The notes under the pieces were generated by a model. That model worked only from the letters and a program-made list of their open reading frames with translations. It did no database searches and was not told the DNA's origin. From an uncultured Planctomycetaceae bacterium (GTDB taxonomy: Bacteria; Planctomycetota; Planctomycetia; Planctomycetales; Planctomycetaceae): DNA of 27,956 nt. Below are positions 27,366 through 27,956 of this stretch, in pieces. The position numbers and the translations under genes were made by a program. Positions within the stretch are counted from its first letter, which is position 1. The number at the start of each line of letters is the position of its first letter. The stretch is from contig CAIXQV010000278.1 of NCBI GenBank assembly GCA_903921605.1, forward strand, positions 1-27,956, written 5' to 3'.

Positions 27366-27789
27366 GGATTCACTCGGAGGGACACAAAAGCGGCGCAGGT
27401 CAGGAACCGTTATCCCGGTCGTCTCGCGTCAGAAAACGCGAAACCAGCCCGAACATGGTTCCGATAGGATACCGAACCGTTTTTTTCGAGGGAATCGAAA
27501 GGCCATGGATAGTTACGATCAGCGTGAACGCGTCGATTTCTGTCACGTGGTGTCTGAGTGGAATCCGTGGGCCGGAATCCGGGTCAGACCGTCAAAATGC
27601 AGGTTGGATCAGGAATTAACGGCGGGCGTCAAATCACGCGATCAAAAAGCCTGGATGCGAATTCCACGGTCGTGTGGCTGATTGCGTGAATCTCCGAAAT
27701 CAAATGCCTAGAGTACACCTCCGGAATGACCAACCGGCAAGACTCTTCCTTACACCGATCTTCAACTCATGCGGAGCAGGAGTGATCAA
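27366..27789. other. 424-bp divergent spacer at the right end
   Basis: No supported gene. Open frames on the plus strand across 27293-27681 overlap the start of the DUF1549 gene and show no family features. The spacer must hold promoters for both outward genes; none is clear. A good ribosome binding site (AGGAG at 27777-27781) precedes the ATG at 27790. Confidence 0.4.
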
Positions 27790-27956
27790 ATGACATCATC
27801 GAACAATCACGGTTCGCAACCCCCATCGCTTGATCGAAGGCAGTTATTGGCTTACGCGGGATTTGGGGCAACGATGCTGACCGGAGTGGCCGGGACAGCT
27901 TCTGCCGCCACGGTCGACCAGCAGGCGGATGCCGCTGCAAAGCCACCACGTTTCAA
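27790..27956 (+). CDS. N-terminus of a Tat-exported protein (cut by window edge)
   Basis: The first 55 codons of a gene are visible, opening at an ATG with AGGAG eight bases upstream. A Tat signal is clear: SLDRRQLLAYAGFGATMLTG, with the twin arginines at residues 16-17, a hydrophobic core and an ASAA-type end near residue 40. The mature domain is not in the window, so the family cannot be named. A DUF1501 protein is common next to DUF1549/DUF1553 genes and would fit, but other Tat-exported planctomycete enzymes have similar starts. Confidence 0.75.
   Translation, partial: MTSSNNHGSQPPSLDRRQLLAYAGFGATMLTGVAGTASAATVDQQADAAAKPPRF

Overview
The window looks like chromosomal DNA from a planctomycete (Planctomycetota, probably order Planctomycetales). 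The evidence is one Tat-exported DUF1501 protein, two secreted DUF1549/DUF1553 'planctomycete cytochrome' proteins, a membrane protein with the N-terminal NPYEAP motif common in this phylum, many genes without a clear Shine-Dalgarno sequence, and intergenic DNA rich in short palindromes and heptamer repeats. I see no rRNA, tRNA, CRISPR array, phage or plasmid backbone, or full insertion sequence.

Left part (1-9383). Minus-strand metH (cobalamin-dependent methionine synthase, cut off at the window edge) follows a minus-strand DUF1501 gene. The spacer between them holds a perfect palindrome and a heptamer tract that ends just before the metH ATG. Divergently comes a large secreted or membrane-anchored protein with a possible amidotransferase-like fold and an IGPLDYL membrane motif. 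It converges on cutC. A roughly 147-bp MITE-like element with 31-bp imperfect terminal inverted repeats lies directly upstream of the cutC ATG. A four-helix NPYEAP protein follows on the plus strand.

Central part (9384-18366). The plus-strand run is aceE (homodimeric pyruvate dehydrogenase E1), aceF (E2 with two lipoyl domains) and gltD (glutamate synthase small subunit), closed by an intrinsic terminator. aceE and aceF are separated by inverted clusters of a heptamer repeat. Neither lpd (E3) nor gltB is present here. A minus-strand DUF1549/DUF1553 gene converges on gltD.

Right part (18367-27956). A coiled-coil membrane protein and a YcxB-like protein are coupled by an ATGA overlap. They converge on a soluble GAF-PAS-type histidine kinase that has no adjacent response regulator. 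Minus-strand genes for a Bax inhibitor-1 family protein (with terminator and candidate promoter), type I glutamine synthetase (adenylylation tyrosine retained) and a large two-heme-motif DUF1549/DUF1553 protein follow. A Tat-signal protein starts divergently at the right edge and is cut off.

Functionally this is mostly core metabolism: methionine and one-carbon metabolism, pyruvate to acetyl-CoA, and the GS and GOGAT steps of ammonia assimilation. It is interleaved with phylum-specific exported proteins of unknown function. I did not find a convincing new multi-gene system. The least explained items are the MITE-like element, the palindromic and heptamer intergenic repeats, the coiled-coil/YcxB pair and the unpaired DUF1501 and DUF1549 genes.
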